Part shown: one piece after another, positions 53,537 through 62,116 of the stretch
Numbering within the stretch: position 1 is the first letter of the stretch
Layout of the letters: each line of letters opens with the position of its first letter
DNA from: an uncultured Lachnospiraceae bacterium
Lineage (GTDB): Bacteria > Bacillota > Clostridia > Lachnospirales > Lachnospiraceae
NCBI GenBank assembly: GCA_900550475.1
Contig: URSA01000002.1
Location: forward strand, 124,001-188,000
Reading direction: 5' to 3'
Length of the DNA stretch: 64,000 nucleotides
Notes under the pieces: model-generated
Database searches by the model: none
The model's input: only the letters and a program-made list of their open reading frames with translations
What the model was told of the DNA's origin: nothing
Made by a program: the position numbers and the translations under genes

Positions 53537-54529
53537 ATGTTAAACGGGAAAGCAATATTGGTTACCGGCGGTACCGGCAGCTTTGGAAAAGCGTTCACAA
53601 GGTATGTGCTGACGCATTACGAACCGAAAAAGATTATTATATATTCGAGAGATGAGTTCAAGCAGTTTATGATGCAGAACGAGTTCAAGCAGTACGGGGA
53701 CAAGCTCCGGTTCTTCATCGGCGATGTGCGTGACAAGGACAGGCTGAAGAGAGCGCTTGAGGGTGTGGACTATGTGGTTCATGCGGCGGCGTTGAAGCAG
53801 GTGCCTGCCTGCGAGTACAATCCCGCAGAGGCGATCAAGACAAATATCAACGGCGCACAGAACGTGATCGATGCTTCTCTTGACATGAATGTGAAGAAGG
53901 TTGTGGCGCTGTCCACGGACAAGGCGGTGAATCCGGTCAATCTTTACGGCGGAACCAAGCTGGTTTCGGACAAGCTGTTCATCGCGGCGAACGCATACGC
54001 TGGCTCCAAGGATATAAGCTTCTCCATCGTGCGTTACGGAAACGTGGCGGGCAGCAGAGGCTCCGTAATCCCGTTTTTTGAAAATATTCTGAAAAACGGC
54101 GGGGATGAACTTCCCATTACGGATTATCGCATGACCCGGTTCTGGATCAGCCTGCAGCAGGGCGTGGAGCTGGTGATCAAAGCGCTTGAGGAGGCAAAGG
54201 GCGGCGAAACCTTTATTTCCAAGATCCCTTCCTTCAAGATCACGGATCTGGCGGAGGCGATGGCGCCCGGCATGAAGACCAAGGAGGTCGGCATCCGCGA
54301 GGGCGAGAAGCTCCATGAGATCATGGTGACGGTGGAGGATGCCCCCTACACTTACGAATATGAAAAGCATTTCATCGTATATCCGCAGATGGTGTGGAGC
54401 GAGAGCAGAAGGGCGGTTCCCACCGGCAAAAAGATGCCGGAAGGCTTCTCTTACAGCTCCGGCAACAATACCGAGTGGCTGTCTGTGGAACAGATCAGAG
54501 AACTGCTTGCGCATATGAACGATAAATAA
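53537..54529 (+). CDS. pseB: UDP-N-acetylglucosamine 4,6-dehydratase, PseB-like
   Basis: The 330-residue short-chain dehydrogenase/reductase has LVTGGTGSFGKAF for NADP binding, IIIYSRDEFKQFMM, AAALKQVPACEYNP (the conserved polysaccharide_synt_2 motif), ALSTDKAVNPVNLYGGTKLVSDK with the Tyr-Lys pair, and YGNVAGSRGSVIPFF. PseB converts UDP-GlcNAc to the UDP-4-keto-6-deoxy-L-altro sugar, the first step to pseudaminic acid and some L-sugars. No PseC-type or NeuB-type gene is adjacent, though the RffA-type aminotransferase at 60979 might act on a keto sugar. CAGGAGG at 53525-53531 fixes ATG 53537. Confidence 0.88.
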   Translation: MLNGKAILVTGGTGSFGKAFTRYVLTHYEPKKIIIYSRDEFKQFMMQNEFKQYGDKLRFFIGDVRDKDRLKRALEGVDYVVHAAALKQVPACEYNPAEAIKTNINGAQNVIDASLDMNVKKVVALSTDKAVNPVNLYGGTKLVSDKLFIAANAYAGSKDISFSIVRYGNVAGSRGSVIPFFENILKNGGDELPITDYRMTRFWISLQQGVELVIKALEEAKGGETFISKIPSFKITDLAEAMAPGMKTKEVGIREGEKLHEIMVTVEDAPYTYEYEKHFIVYPQMVWSESRRAVPTGKKMPEGFSYSSGNNTEWLSVEQIRELLAHMNDK

Positions 54530-54535
54530 TTCAGG

Positions 54536-54574
54536 ACAACATAAGCACTCAGGAAGGGTGCTTATGTTGTTTTC
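54536..54574 (+). terminator. Rho-independent terminator after the PseB-like gene
   Basis: ACAACATAAGCAC (54536-54548) and GTGCTTATGTTGT (54558-54570) are perfect 13-bp arms with a 9-base loop, followed by TTTC. No promoter is seen between it and ATG 54611. Confidence 0.65.
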
Positions 54575-54610
54575 GTGCTTTACACCACTTTTTTGGGAGA
54601 GGGAAGAGAG

Positions 54611-57595
54611 ATGCAGCATTTATTCTTACAGCAAAGCTATCAGGATTGTTGGGAGGCGTACACAAAAAGCATGACAAGCGAGCATGCGGTGCGATGGGAT
54701 TATGTGATCCTGACGGCGTCCAACGAGGAACAGGCGGAGAGCTACCGTATGCAGCTTGATCTGAGACTGCGGGAGAAGGATCTGCCGGCGCAGACGAAAT
54801 ATGTGGTGCTTTCCGATCCGGAGGGCAGACGGGTGGGCTCCGGCGGCGCCACGCTCAATGTGCTGCGCTATCTGGCGGAGGACATGGGCGGCGCGGACTG
54901 CTTTGCGGGAAAAAGGATACTGGTGATCCACTCCGGCGGCGACAGCAAGCGGGTGCCGCAGTACAGTGCCTGCGGTAAAATTTTCTCACCGGTTCCGAGG
55001 GAGCTTCCCGACGGGAGAACCTCTACGCTGTTTGATGAGTTTATGATCAGCATGGCGGGCGTGGCAGGCAGATTAAAGGAGGGCATGCTGGTGCTTTCCG
55101 GGGATGTGCTGCTCCTGTTCAATCCCCTCCAGATCGATTTTACTTTTTCAGGGGCGGCGGCACTCTCGATCAAGGAGCCCGTTGCTGTGGGAAAAGATCA
55201 CGGCGTATTCCTGAACGACGGACATGATTATGTGGGGCGGTTTCTCCACAAACAGTCGGAGGATATGCTGCGCCGTCAGGGAGCGGTCAACAAGGCAGGC
55301 TATGTGGATCTGGACACGGGTGCGGTGGCGCTTGATGTGGCTCTGATGAGGGCGCTGTACGGACTCATCAGTACAGACGGAAGGATGGATGAGGAGAAGT
55401 TTGCCCGCTTTGTCAATGACCGGGCAAGGATCAGCTTTTACGGAGATTTCCTGTACCCTTTGGCGAAGGAGGCTGCAAAGGAAGAGTATTTCAGGGAAGC
55501 GGCGGAGGGTGTTCTCTGCGAGGAGCTGATCGCGTGCAGAAGGGAAATCTGGGACGCCATCTCCGGTTTTGATATGCGTCTGCTCAGCCTGACGCCCGCG
55601 GAGTTTATCCATTTCGGAACGACTGCGGAGCTGCTTGCGCTGGTGACGGAGGGAGTGACGGACTACGGCTTCTTAGGCTGGGCGAAACAGGTCGGCACCA
55701 ATGTGAACAATGATAAATATGCCGTACACAATGCCCTGATCGGGGAGGGCTGCTCCGTGGGGGAGAATGCCTATGTGGAAAATTCCGCCCTGCAGGGCGA
55801 TGTGCGGATCGGGCAGGGAAGTATTGTCAGCGGGCTTGATCTGCGGGATGTCAAACTTACGATACCGTCGGGCATGGTGATGCACGGCCTGAGACTCAAG
55901 GACGGACGCTTTGTGGTGAGGGTGTTCGGCGTGAAGGATAACCCCAAAGATAGCTGCGGTGCCGTTATGGGAGGTACGATTTTACAGACGGTGCCCCATT
56001 CCCTGCCGTTATGGAAGGCGCCGATCTATCCGGTCTGCTCCACCATGCAGGAGGCGGCGATGGCTGCGGCGGTGACCTGCCGTATGATGCAGGGCTGTGC
56101 CTCCGTGGAGGAAAAGCAGTGGTGGCTCGGACAGGAAAAATGCAGTATGTGCGACAGCTTCAACCGTGCGGATACCGAGGCGGCGCTTCTGTGGAACCGT
56201 GATCTTGCAGACCGCGTTGCGGTGAGGAAGGCGGTGGACCTTCTTGCCAAGGAGAGACCCTGGCAGGAGGTGGCGGCAGGCTTCGGCAGAAGAGGCATCA
56301 CGCAAAAGCTTGCATCGGCACTGGAGGAGGCGGCGGAGACGGCTCCGTTTGAGACTGCAATCCGCATCTACCATCTTCTGATGAGCGTGGCAAAGCAGGC
56401 GGGCGGGGAGTATGAGCGCTACGAGGAGCTGTGCTTCGGCACGATACAGAGAGTGGTCTACGAGAGTGGCAGAAACAGCGTGCATTACAGAGAGTATCTG
56501 CGCATCAGATCGTCGGAGGCACATGTGGAGCTGCCTGTCCGTGTCAACTGGGGAGGCGGCTGGACGGACACACCGCCCTATTGCATGGAAAAAGGCGGTA
56601 CGGTGGTCAATGCGGCAATCCGCCTGAAAGGGATTCTGCCCGTTCAGGTGACGGTGAGAAGGATCGAGGCGCTTAAAATTGAGGTTGCAAGCGAGGATGT
56701 GGGGGCATTCGGTGAACTGCGTACACTGGAGGAGGTACTGGACTGCCACAATCCCTATGATGCATTTGCACTGCATAAGGCAGCTCTGATTGCCTGTGGC
56801 GTGGTTCCTTTTGAAAATGACGGAAGTGTCACATTAGAGGAGATCCTGACGCGCCTGGGAGGCGGTCTCTTTGTCTCCACACAAGTGATCGGGATTCCCA
56901 AGGGCTCCGGTCTGGGAACGAGCAGCATTCTGGCGGGCGCCTGCGTCAAAGCGATCTTTGAGATTATGGGGGAGCATATCTCGGAAGAGCAGCTCTACGA
57001 GATTGTGCTCTGCATGGAACAGATCATGAGTACGGGGGGAGGCTGGCAGGATCAGGTCGGCGGCCTTGTGCCCGGAATCAAATACATTACCACCGCACCG
57101 GGGACGGTGCAGCAGATCCGTGTGCAGCAGATCCGGGTACCCGGGAGAGCGGCGAAGGAGCTGCAGGAGCGTTTTGCCCTGATCTATACGGGGCAGAGAC
57201 GGCTGGCAAGAAACCTTCTGCGCGACGTAGTGGGTGGCTATGTGGGCAGAAGAGAGGAGACCGTGGACGCGCTGTTCCGGATGCAGAGAGTTGCGGCGCT
57301 CATGCGGTTTGAACTGGAAAAGGGAAATGTGGAGGAGCTGGCGCAATTATTCAACCTTCACTGGCAGCTGTCCAAGCAGCTGGACGCCGGATCCAGCAAT
57401 ACCTGTATCGAGCAGATTTTCCGCGCGTGCGAGGATCTGATCGACGGCAGATTTATCGCCGGCGCAGGAGGCGGTGGATTTTTGCAGGTGCTCCTGAAAA
57501 AGAAGGTTACGAAGGAACAACTGCACAACCGCCTGAAGGAAGTGTTCCAGGACAGCGGCGTGGATGTGTGGGACTGTGAGTTTATCTGGGAATAG
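54611..57595 (+). CDS. fkp: Bifunctional fucokinase / L-fucose-1-phosphate guanylyltransferase
   Basis: The 994-residue protein has an N-terminal fucose pyrophosphorylase domain with LSDPEGRRVGSGGATLNVL (about 66-84) and IHSGGDSKRVPQYSACGK, a left-handed beta-helix-like stretch (about 375-450), and a C-terminal GHMP kinase with RVNWGGGWTDTPPY and PKGSGLGTSSILAGA (about 760-774). FKP phosphorylates free L-fucose and makes GDP-fucose, as known from Bacteroides. It supplies the three GT11 enzymes of this window. Salvage from host glycans is the likely fucose source. GAGGGAAG precedes the ATG. A 15-bp tandem duplication at 57107-57136 encodes VQQIR twice. Confidence 0.94.
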   Translation: MQHLFLQQSYQDCWEAYTKSMTSEHAVRWDYVILTASNEEQAESYRMQLDLRLREKDLPAQTKYVVLSDPEGRRVGSGGATLNVLRYLAEDMGGADCFAGKRILVIHSGGDSKRVPQYSACGKIFSPVPRELPDGRTSTLFDEFMISMAGVAGRLKEGMLVLSGDVLLLFNPLQIDFTFSGAAALSIKEPVAVGKDHGVFLNDGHDYVGRFLHKQSEDMLRRQGAVNKAGYVDLDTGAVALDVALMRALYGLISTDGRMDEEKFARFVNDRARISFYGDFLYPLAKEAAKEEYFREAAEGVLCEELIACRREIWDAISGFDMRLLSLTPAEFIHFGTTAELLALVTEGVTDYGFLGWAKQVGTNVNNDKYAVHNALIGEGCSVGENAYVENSALQGDVRIGQGSIVSGLDLRDVKLTIPSGMVMHGLRLKDGRFVVRVFGVKDNPKDSCGAVMGGTILQTVPHSLPLWKAPIYPVCSTMQEAAMAAAVTCRMMQGCASVEEKQWWLGQEKCSMCDSFNRADTEAALLWNRDLADRVAVRKAVDLLAKERPWQEVAAGFGRRGITQKLASALEEAAETAPFETAIRIYHLLMSVAKQAGGEYERYEELCFGTIQRVVYESGRNSVHYREYLRIRSSEAHVELPVRVNWGGGWTDTPPYCMEKGGTVVNAAIRLKGILPVQVTVRRIEALKIEVASEDVGAFGELRTLEEVLDCHNPYDAFALHKAALIACGVVPFENDGSVTLEEILTRLGGGLFVSTQVIGIPKGSGLGTSSILAGACVKAIFEIMGEHISEEQLYEIVLCMEQIMSTGGGWQDQVGGLVPGIKYITTAPGTVQQIRVQQIRVPGRAAKELQERFALIYTGQRRLARNLLRDVVGGYVGRREETVDALFRMQRVAALMRFELEKGNVEELAQLFNLHWQLSKQLDAGSSNTCIEQIFRACEDLIDGRFIAGAGGGGFLQVLLKKKVTKEQLHNRLKEVFQDSGVDVWDCEFIWE
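57107..57136 (+). repeat. 15-bp tandem duplication inside fkp
   Basis: GTGCAGCAGATCCGT at 57107-57121 is repeated at 57122-57136 with only the last base changed. It keeps the frame and adds five residues in a surface region of the kinase domain. Confidence 0.8.
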
Positions 57596-57603
57596 GGAGC
57601 GGT

Positions 57604-59217
57604 ATGAAAAAAGAAATCTATCTTCGCCCCATCACGCTTGACGACACCGACGATATTGTGAGGTGGCGCAACAGTGATGCCGTGCGGACACATTTTATCT
57701 ATCAGAAGCTTTTTACAAGGCAGTCCCACGAGGCGTGGATGCGTGACATGGTGGCTACGGGCAAGGTCGTGCAGATGATGATCTGCCTGAAAGAAAATGA
57801 CAAAGCTGTCGGTTCTGTCTACATCCGCGACATCGATCCCGGGCACCAAAAGGGAGAGTACGGCATCTTTATCGGCGAGGAGGACGCCAGAGGCTGCGGC
57901 ATCGGCACAGAGGCGGCGCGGCAGATGATCCGCTATGCCTTTGACACGCTGGGACTTCACCGGCTGTTTCTGCGCGCCTTCGCGGACAATGGGCAGGCGA
58001 TCGCAAGCTATGAGAAGGCAGGGTTCAAACAGGAGGCCTATCTGCGGGAGGATGTCTGCATCGACGGTATTTACCGGGATATGGTATTGATGGGAATCGT
58101 GAATCAGGCGACGGGGCAGCAGGAGAAACAGCAGGATAAAGAGCCGGAGAGAAAAGCTGCGAGGCTTGCCAATATGGAGCTGCTCCGCGTGCTTGCCATG
58201 ATGCTTGTGATCGTACTGCACTTTCTGGGAAAGGGAGGTGCGTTGACGCCCCTTACGGAAAAGACGATTTCTGCCGCAGGCTGGACAGCTTGGATTCTGG
58301 AGAGCCTTGCCATTGTGGCGGTCAATGTCTATATGCTCATCAGCGGTTATTTTCTGGTGGAAAGCACCTTTAAGGGGAAGCGGCTTGCAGGTCTTGTTTT
58401 GCAGGTACTCTTTTACAGTGTGGGAATCTACCTGATCGGGGCGGCAGCCGGGCTGGTTTCCGGGGAAGGCTTTTCGGTGTATGACACGTTCCAGATCTTT
58501 TTGCCCGTGGCGAAAAACCATTACTGGTTTATGACGGCTTATATCTACATGTATCTGTTTTCGCCCCTGCTTGCGGCGGGTGTGAAGAAGCTGAGCAAAA
58601 GGCAGTTTCAGGTGGTTCTGGGTCTTTTGCTGTTCTGGTTCTGCTTTTTGAAGTCGGTGATGCCTATCAGGCTTGAGACGGACGGAAAAGGTTACGACTG
58701 CCTCTGGTATCTCTGCGTGTTCCTTGCCGCAGCGTACATCAGGCTCTATGGCTTGAAACTGTGTAAGGGAAAACTGCGCTGCCTGCTGCTCTATCTGGCA
58801 TGCTGTGCGGGTGTGTTCGGAGAGGCTTTCGTGCTTCGGCTGATCTGGCTGAGAACCGGAAGATTATCGGATATGCTGCAGATCAGCTGCGAATATAATC
58901 ATGTTCTGGTATTTGCCGGGGCGGTTGCGCTGTTTTGCCTGTTTTTACAGCTTCGTGTGCGGGAGGGATGGTTTTCCAAAGCGGTATGTGCCGTTGCCCC
59001 TCTGACGTTGGGCGTCTATCTGCTCCACGAGCACAGACTGATCCGCTACCGGTGGCCGGAATGGCTGTACCGTCTGACCGGGGAGCCTGTGGGTGTGATC
59101 AGCCTGCTTTTCGACACACTGGCTGCCGTTGTGATCGTTTTTGCGGTGGGAATTGCGGTGGATGCAGTGCGCCGTTGGATTTTTGGGTTGTTTGCAAAAG
59201 GAGGTAACAAGCATTGA
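57604..59217 (+). CDS. Fusion of a GNAT acetyltransferase and an acyltransferase 3 protein
   Basis: Residues 1-165 are a RimJ/PseH-like GNAT domain: IYLRPITLDDTDDIVRWRNSD, then GEYGIFIGEEDARGCGIGTEAARQM with the acetyl-CoA loop, and RAFADNGQAIASYEKAGF. A polar linker (about 168-186) leads to a ten-helix acyltransferase-3 domain with NMELLRVLAMMLVIVLHFLG and VNVYMLISGYFLV. Total length is 537 residues, and the frame has no stop or shift. The GNAT half could N-acetylate an amino-deoxy sugar, while the membrane half O-acetylates the product. The stop overlaps the next TTG start. Confidence 0.85.
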   Translation: MKKEIYLRPITLDDTDDIVRWRNSDAVRTHFIYQKLFTRQSHEAWMRDMVATGKVVQMMICLKENDKAVGSVYIRDIDPGHQKGEYGIFIGEEDARGCGIGTEAARQMIRYAFDTLGLHRLFLRAFADNGQAIASYEKAGFKQEAYLREDVCIDGIYRDMVLMGIVNQATGQQEKQQDKEPERKAARLANMELLRVLAMMLVIVLHFLGKGGALTPLTEKTISAAGWTAWILESLAIVAVNVYMLISGYFLVESTFKGKRLAGLVLQVLFYSVGIYLIGAAAGLVSGEGFSVYDTFQIFLPVAKNHYWFMTAYIYMYLFSPLLAAGVKKLSKRQFQVVLGLLLFWFCFLKSVMPIRLETDGKGYDCLWYLCVFLAAAYIRLYGLKLCKGKLRCLLLYLACCAGVFGEAFVLRLIWLRTGRLSDMLQISCEYNHVLVFAGAVALFCLFLQLRVREGWFSKAVCAVAPLTLGVYLLHEHRLIRYRWPEWLYRLTGEPVGVISLLFDTLAAVVIVFAVGIAVDAVRRWIFGLFAKGGNKH

Positions 59218-60977
59218 GCCTGCAAGCAAGGGAGCGTTTTGCAAGGGTGATGGAAAAAGCGGTTTTTCCGTTGATTTTGCTGCTTTATTCCCTGCGGCAT
59301 ATCCGGTACGGAATCGATCTGGCGGATACGGCGTACAATTATGCAAATTTCCGCTACATGGGAACGGCACACATGGATCCCATGTGGCTGTTCTCCACCT
59401 ATCTTGCCACTGCGGTGGGGCATGTGCTGACATTGCTGCCCGGCGGGCATACTCTGCTTTTCATGAATCTGTATACGGGATTGTTTGCCGGGACATTGGC
59501 GGTTATCAGTTACGTTTTTTGCAGAAAAAGGCTGCATATTCCGGCGTGGATTGTCTTTTTGGGGGAATTTGTGGCGCTCAGCCTCTGCTGGTGTCCGACC
59601 TCCCTGCTCTACAACTATCTGACCTACCTGCTTTTCTTCGGGTGTCTGTTTCTTCTGTATGACGGCTTGACAAAGGAGAAGAGGAGTTTTCTTGTTCTGG
59701 CGGGTGCTTTGTTGGGAACCAATGTGTTTGTGCGCTTTTCCAATCTGCCGCAGATGGCATTGATCCTTGTGGTCTGGGGATACGGCATCATCTGCCGGAA
59801 AAAATTCGGCAAGGTGGCACAGGAAACAGGGTGGTGCGTTCTGGGGTATGGGGCGGCAGCAGGCATTTGGCTTTCCCTGCTGGCAGCCCGGTACGGAATC
59901 GAAACCTATATTGAAGGAATCAAAAGGCTGTTTTCCATGACGGATACGGCATCCGACTACAAGGCGTCCTCCATGCTCCTTGGCATGTTAAAGAGCTATG
60001 CAGATATGGGCTACTGGGTACTGCGCATCGGTGTTTTCTTTGGCGCAGCGCTGGTTGTCTGCTTTCTGTTCAGGCGGAAAGCTCCTTGGGCATGCAGGAT
60101 TTTTTCTGCGATCATGGCGCTTGCATCGGTGGTCTGGCTCTATACCCGGGGCTTCTGCCCGCCGCCGTTTTATGAATATACCGCTATGCTGCGTCCTGCT
60201 ACACTCTTTCTTCTGGGTGCGCTTTGCGTGTGTGCGCTCCGGCTTCTGCAAAAAAAGACGCCGAAGGAGGAAAAACTGCTCGCCATGCTTACGGCGATGC
60301 AGATTCTTTTGTCTGCCATCGGCAGTAACAATCTGCTCTACCCCAGCATCAACAGCCTGTTTGTGGCGGCGCCTTACCTGTTTTTCTGCCTTTACAGACT
60401 TTGCAGGGAAACAGAACTTTTTCCGGCAAAGGCATTTGCCCTTGTGCTGACTGCTGTCTTTGCATTTCAAAGCATCGGGTTTGGAGCGGTGTTTGTGTTT
60501 GGGGAGCCGGGAGGCGTAAAAAAACTGGATACAAAAGTAGAAAATAATGCTATACTGAGAGGGGTTCGTACAAACAGCGAGCGGGCGGAGCAGCTTTCGG
60601 AACTGTCGGCATATGTGACGGAGAACGGACTTGGCGGCAGTGAGGTGATTCTGTACGGCAATATTCCGTCCCTGAGCTTCTATCTGGAGATGCCCTCCGC
60701 CTTTAACCCGTGGAGCGACCTTGCTTCCTACAAGACGTCGGTGTTAAAGGAGGCGCTCTCATCCCTTTCCCACCCTCCGGTGATCATTCTGGAGGCAAAA
60801 TACGGAAAGTTCCTCTCGGAAGGGGAAGCGGGGCTCCTGCAGGCGGGCTATACGGAGAAGGAAGTGTCTGCGGCTGCGGCGGACGGAAAGTTTGCGGCGA
60901 TTGTCGCTTATATGGATGAGTTGGGATACACACAGCAGTTCTGCAACGAAAAATTTAGTTTATACGAGGTGAAATGA
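59214..60977 (+). CDS. GT-C-like polytopic membrane protein
   Basis: The 587-residue protein has about 11-12 helices and a C-terminal extracytoplasmic domain (about 430-587). The first loop YGIDLADTAYNYANFRYMGTAHMDP has an acidic cluster as in GT39-type enzymes, but no known family was recognised with certainty. A glycosyltransferase using polyprenyl-phosphate sugars is likely from the topology and setting. The TTG start overlaps the previous TGA as TTGA, and a full AGGAGG sequence lies nine bases upstream, which makes the unusual start convincing. Confidence 0.65.
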   Translation: MSLQARERFARVMEKAVFPLILLLYSLRHIRYGIDLADTAYNYANFRYMGTAHMDPMWLFSTYLATAVGHVLTLLPGGHTLLFMNLYTGLFAGTLAVISYVFCRKRLHIPAWIVFLGEFVALSLCWCPTSLLYNYLTYLLFFGCLFLLYDGLTKEKRSFLVLAGALLGTNVFVRFSNLPQMALILVVWGYGIICRKKFGKVAQETGWCVLGYGAAAGIWLSLLAARYGIETYIEGIKRLFSMTDTASDYKASSMLLGMLKSYADMGYWVLRIGVFFGAALVVCFLFRRKAPWACRIFSAIMALASVVWLYTRGFCPPPFYEYTAMLRPATLFLLGALCVCALRLLQKKTPKEEKLLAMLTAMQILLSAIGSNNLLYPSINSLFVAAPYLFFCLYRLCRETELFPAKAFALVLTAVFAFQSIGFGAVFVFGEPGGVKKLDTKVENNAILRGVRTNSERAEQLSELSAYVTENGLGGSEVILYGNIPSLSFYLEMPSAFNPWSDLASYKTSVLKEALSSLSHPPVIILEAKYGKFLSEGEAGLLQAGYTEKEVSAAAADGKFAAIVAYMDELGYTQQFCNEKFSLYEVK

Positions 60978-60978
60978 C

Positions 60979-62112
60979 ATGATCAACTTTAACGTACCTC
61001 CTTACACGGGAAAAGAACTGGATTACATCAGCAGGGCAGTGGAAAATCAGAAGATCTGCGGGGACGGCGAGTATACAAGGAAGTGCAATGCGTGGATAGA
61101 GGAAAAAACCGGCACTACGAAATGTCTGCTTACAACCTCCTGCACCCATGCCACGGAGCTGGCGGCATTGCTTGCGGATATCAAACCGGGCGATGAGGTG
61201 ATCATGCCGGCATACACCTTTGTCTCCACGGCGGACGCTTTTGTGCTGCGGGGGGCGACCCCGGTTTTTGTGGACATCCGTCCGGACACCATGAACATTG
61301 ATGAGACAAAAATTGAGGATGCCATAACGGATAAGACGAGGGCTATCGTGCCGGTGCATTACGCGGGCGTTGCCTGTGAGATGGATACGATCATGGAGAT
61401 CGCGGAAAGACATCATCTGGCGGTGATCGAGGATGCGGCACAGGGCATCATGTCCTCCTACAAGGGAAAGGCGCTTGGCACCTTCGGAGATTTCGGCTGC
61501 TTCTCCTTCCATGAGACCAAGAATTACAGCATGGGAGAGGGCGGTGCGCTTCTGATCCGCGACGGGAAGAATATTGAGGAGGCGGAGATTCTGAGGGAGA
61601 AGGGGACGAACCGTTCCAAATTCTACCGCGGTCAGATCGACAAGTACACATGGGTCAACTACGGATCCTCCTATCTGCCCAGCGATATGAACGCCGCCTA
61701 TCTGTATGCTCAGCTTGAAATGGCGGATGAGATCAACGATGCCAGAATGGCGTGCTGGAACCGCTATTATGAAAATCTGTCACCTCTGGCGGAGACTGGC
61801 AGGATCGAGCTTCCCCATGTGCCGGAGGGATGCGTCCACAATGCGCATATGTTCTACATCAAAACGGCGGACATCGAGGAGCGCAGCAGACTGATCGCGT
61901 ATCTGAAGGAAAACGGAATTATGGCGGTGTTCCACTACATTCCGCTGCACACGGCTCCCGCGGGTCTGCGTTTCGGCCGCTTCCACGGGGAGGATCGCTA
62001 CACCACAAAGGAGAGCGAACGCCTGCTGCGGCTTCCTATGTATTACAGACTTACGCTGTCCGATGTGAATTACATCTGTGATAAGGTAAAGGATTTTTAT
62101 AAGGAGAACTGA
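60979..62112 (+). CDS. rffA: RffA/WecE-type sugar-nucleotide aminotransferase (DegT/DnrJ/EryC1 family)
   Basis: The 377-residue PLP enzyme starts INFNVPPYTGKELDYISRAVENQKICGDGEYTRKC and has TTSCTHATELAALL, DEVIMPAYTFVSTADAFVLRG, VIEDAAQGI and FHETKNYSMGEGGALLI with the PLP lysine in ETKNY. This wording is that of RffA/WecE, which aminates dTDP-4-keto-6-deoxyglucose to dTDP-Fuc4N. No dTDP-sugar genes (RmlA/RmlB) are in the window, so the substrate must come from elsewhere or from the PseB-like product. It begins two bases after the previous stop. Confidence 0.87.
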   Translation: MINFNVPPYTGKELDYISRAVENQKICGDGEYTRKCNAWIEEKTGTTKCLLTTSCTHATELAALLADIKPGDEVIMPAYTFVSTADAFVLRGATPVFVDIRPDTMNIDETKIEDAITDKTRAIVPVHYAGVACEMDTIMEIAERHHLAVIEDAAQGIMSSYKGKALGTFGDFGCFSFHETKNYSMGEGGALLIRDGKNIEEAEILREKGTNRSKFYRGQIDKYTWVNYGSSYLPSDMNAAYLYAQLEMADEINDARMACWNRYYENLSPLAETGRIELPHVPEGCVHNAHMFYIKTADIEERSRLIAYLKENGIMAVFHYIPLHTAPAGLRFGRFHGEDRYTTKESERLLRLPMYYRLTLSDVNYICDKVKDFYKEN

Positions 62113-62116
62113 TCGG

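Noticed and set aside
57358..58521. Long open frame (387 codons) on the minus strand
   Set aside because: It is antisense to fkp and the GNAT fusion gene and shows no recognisable domain.
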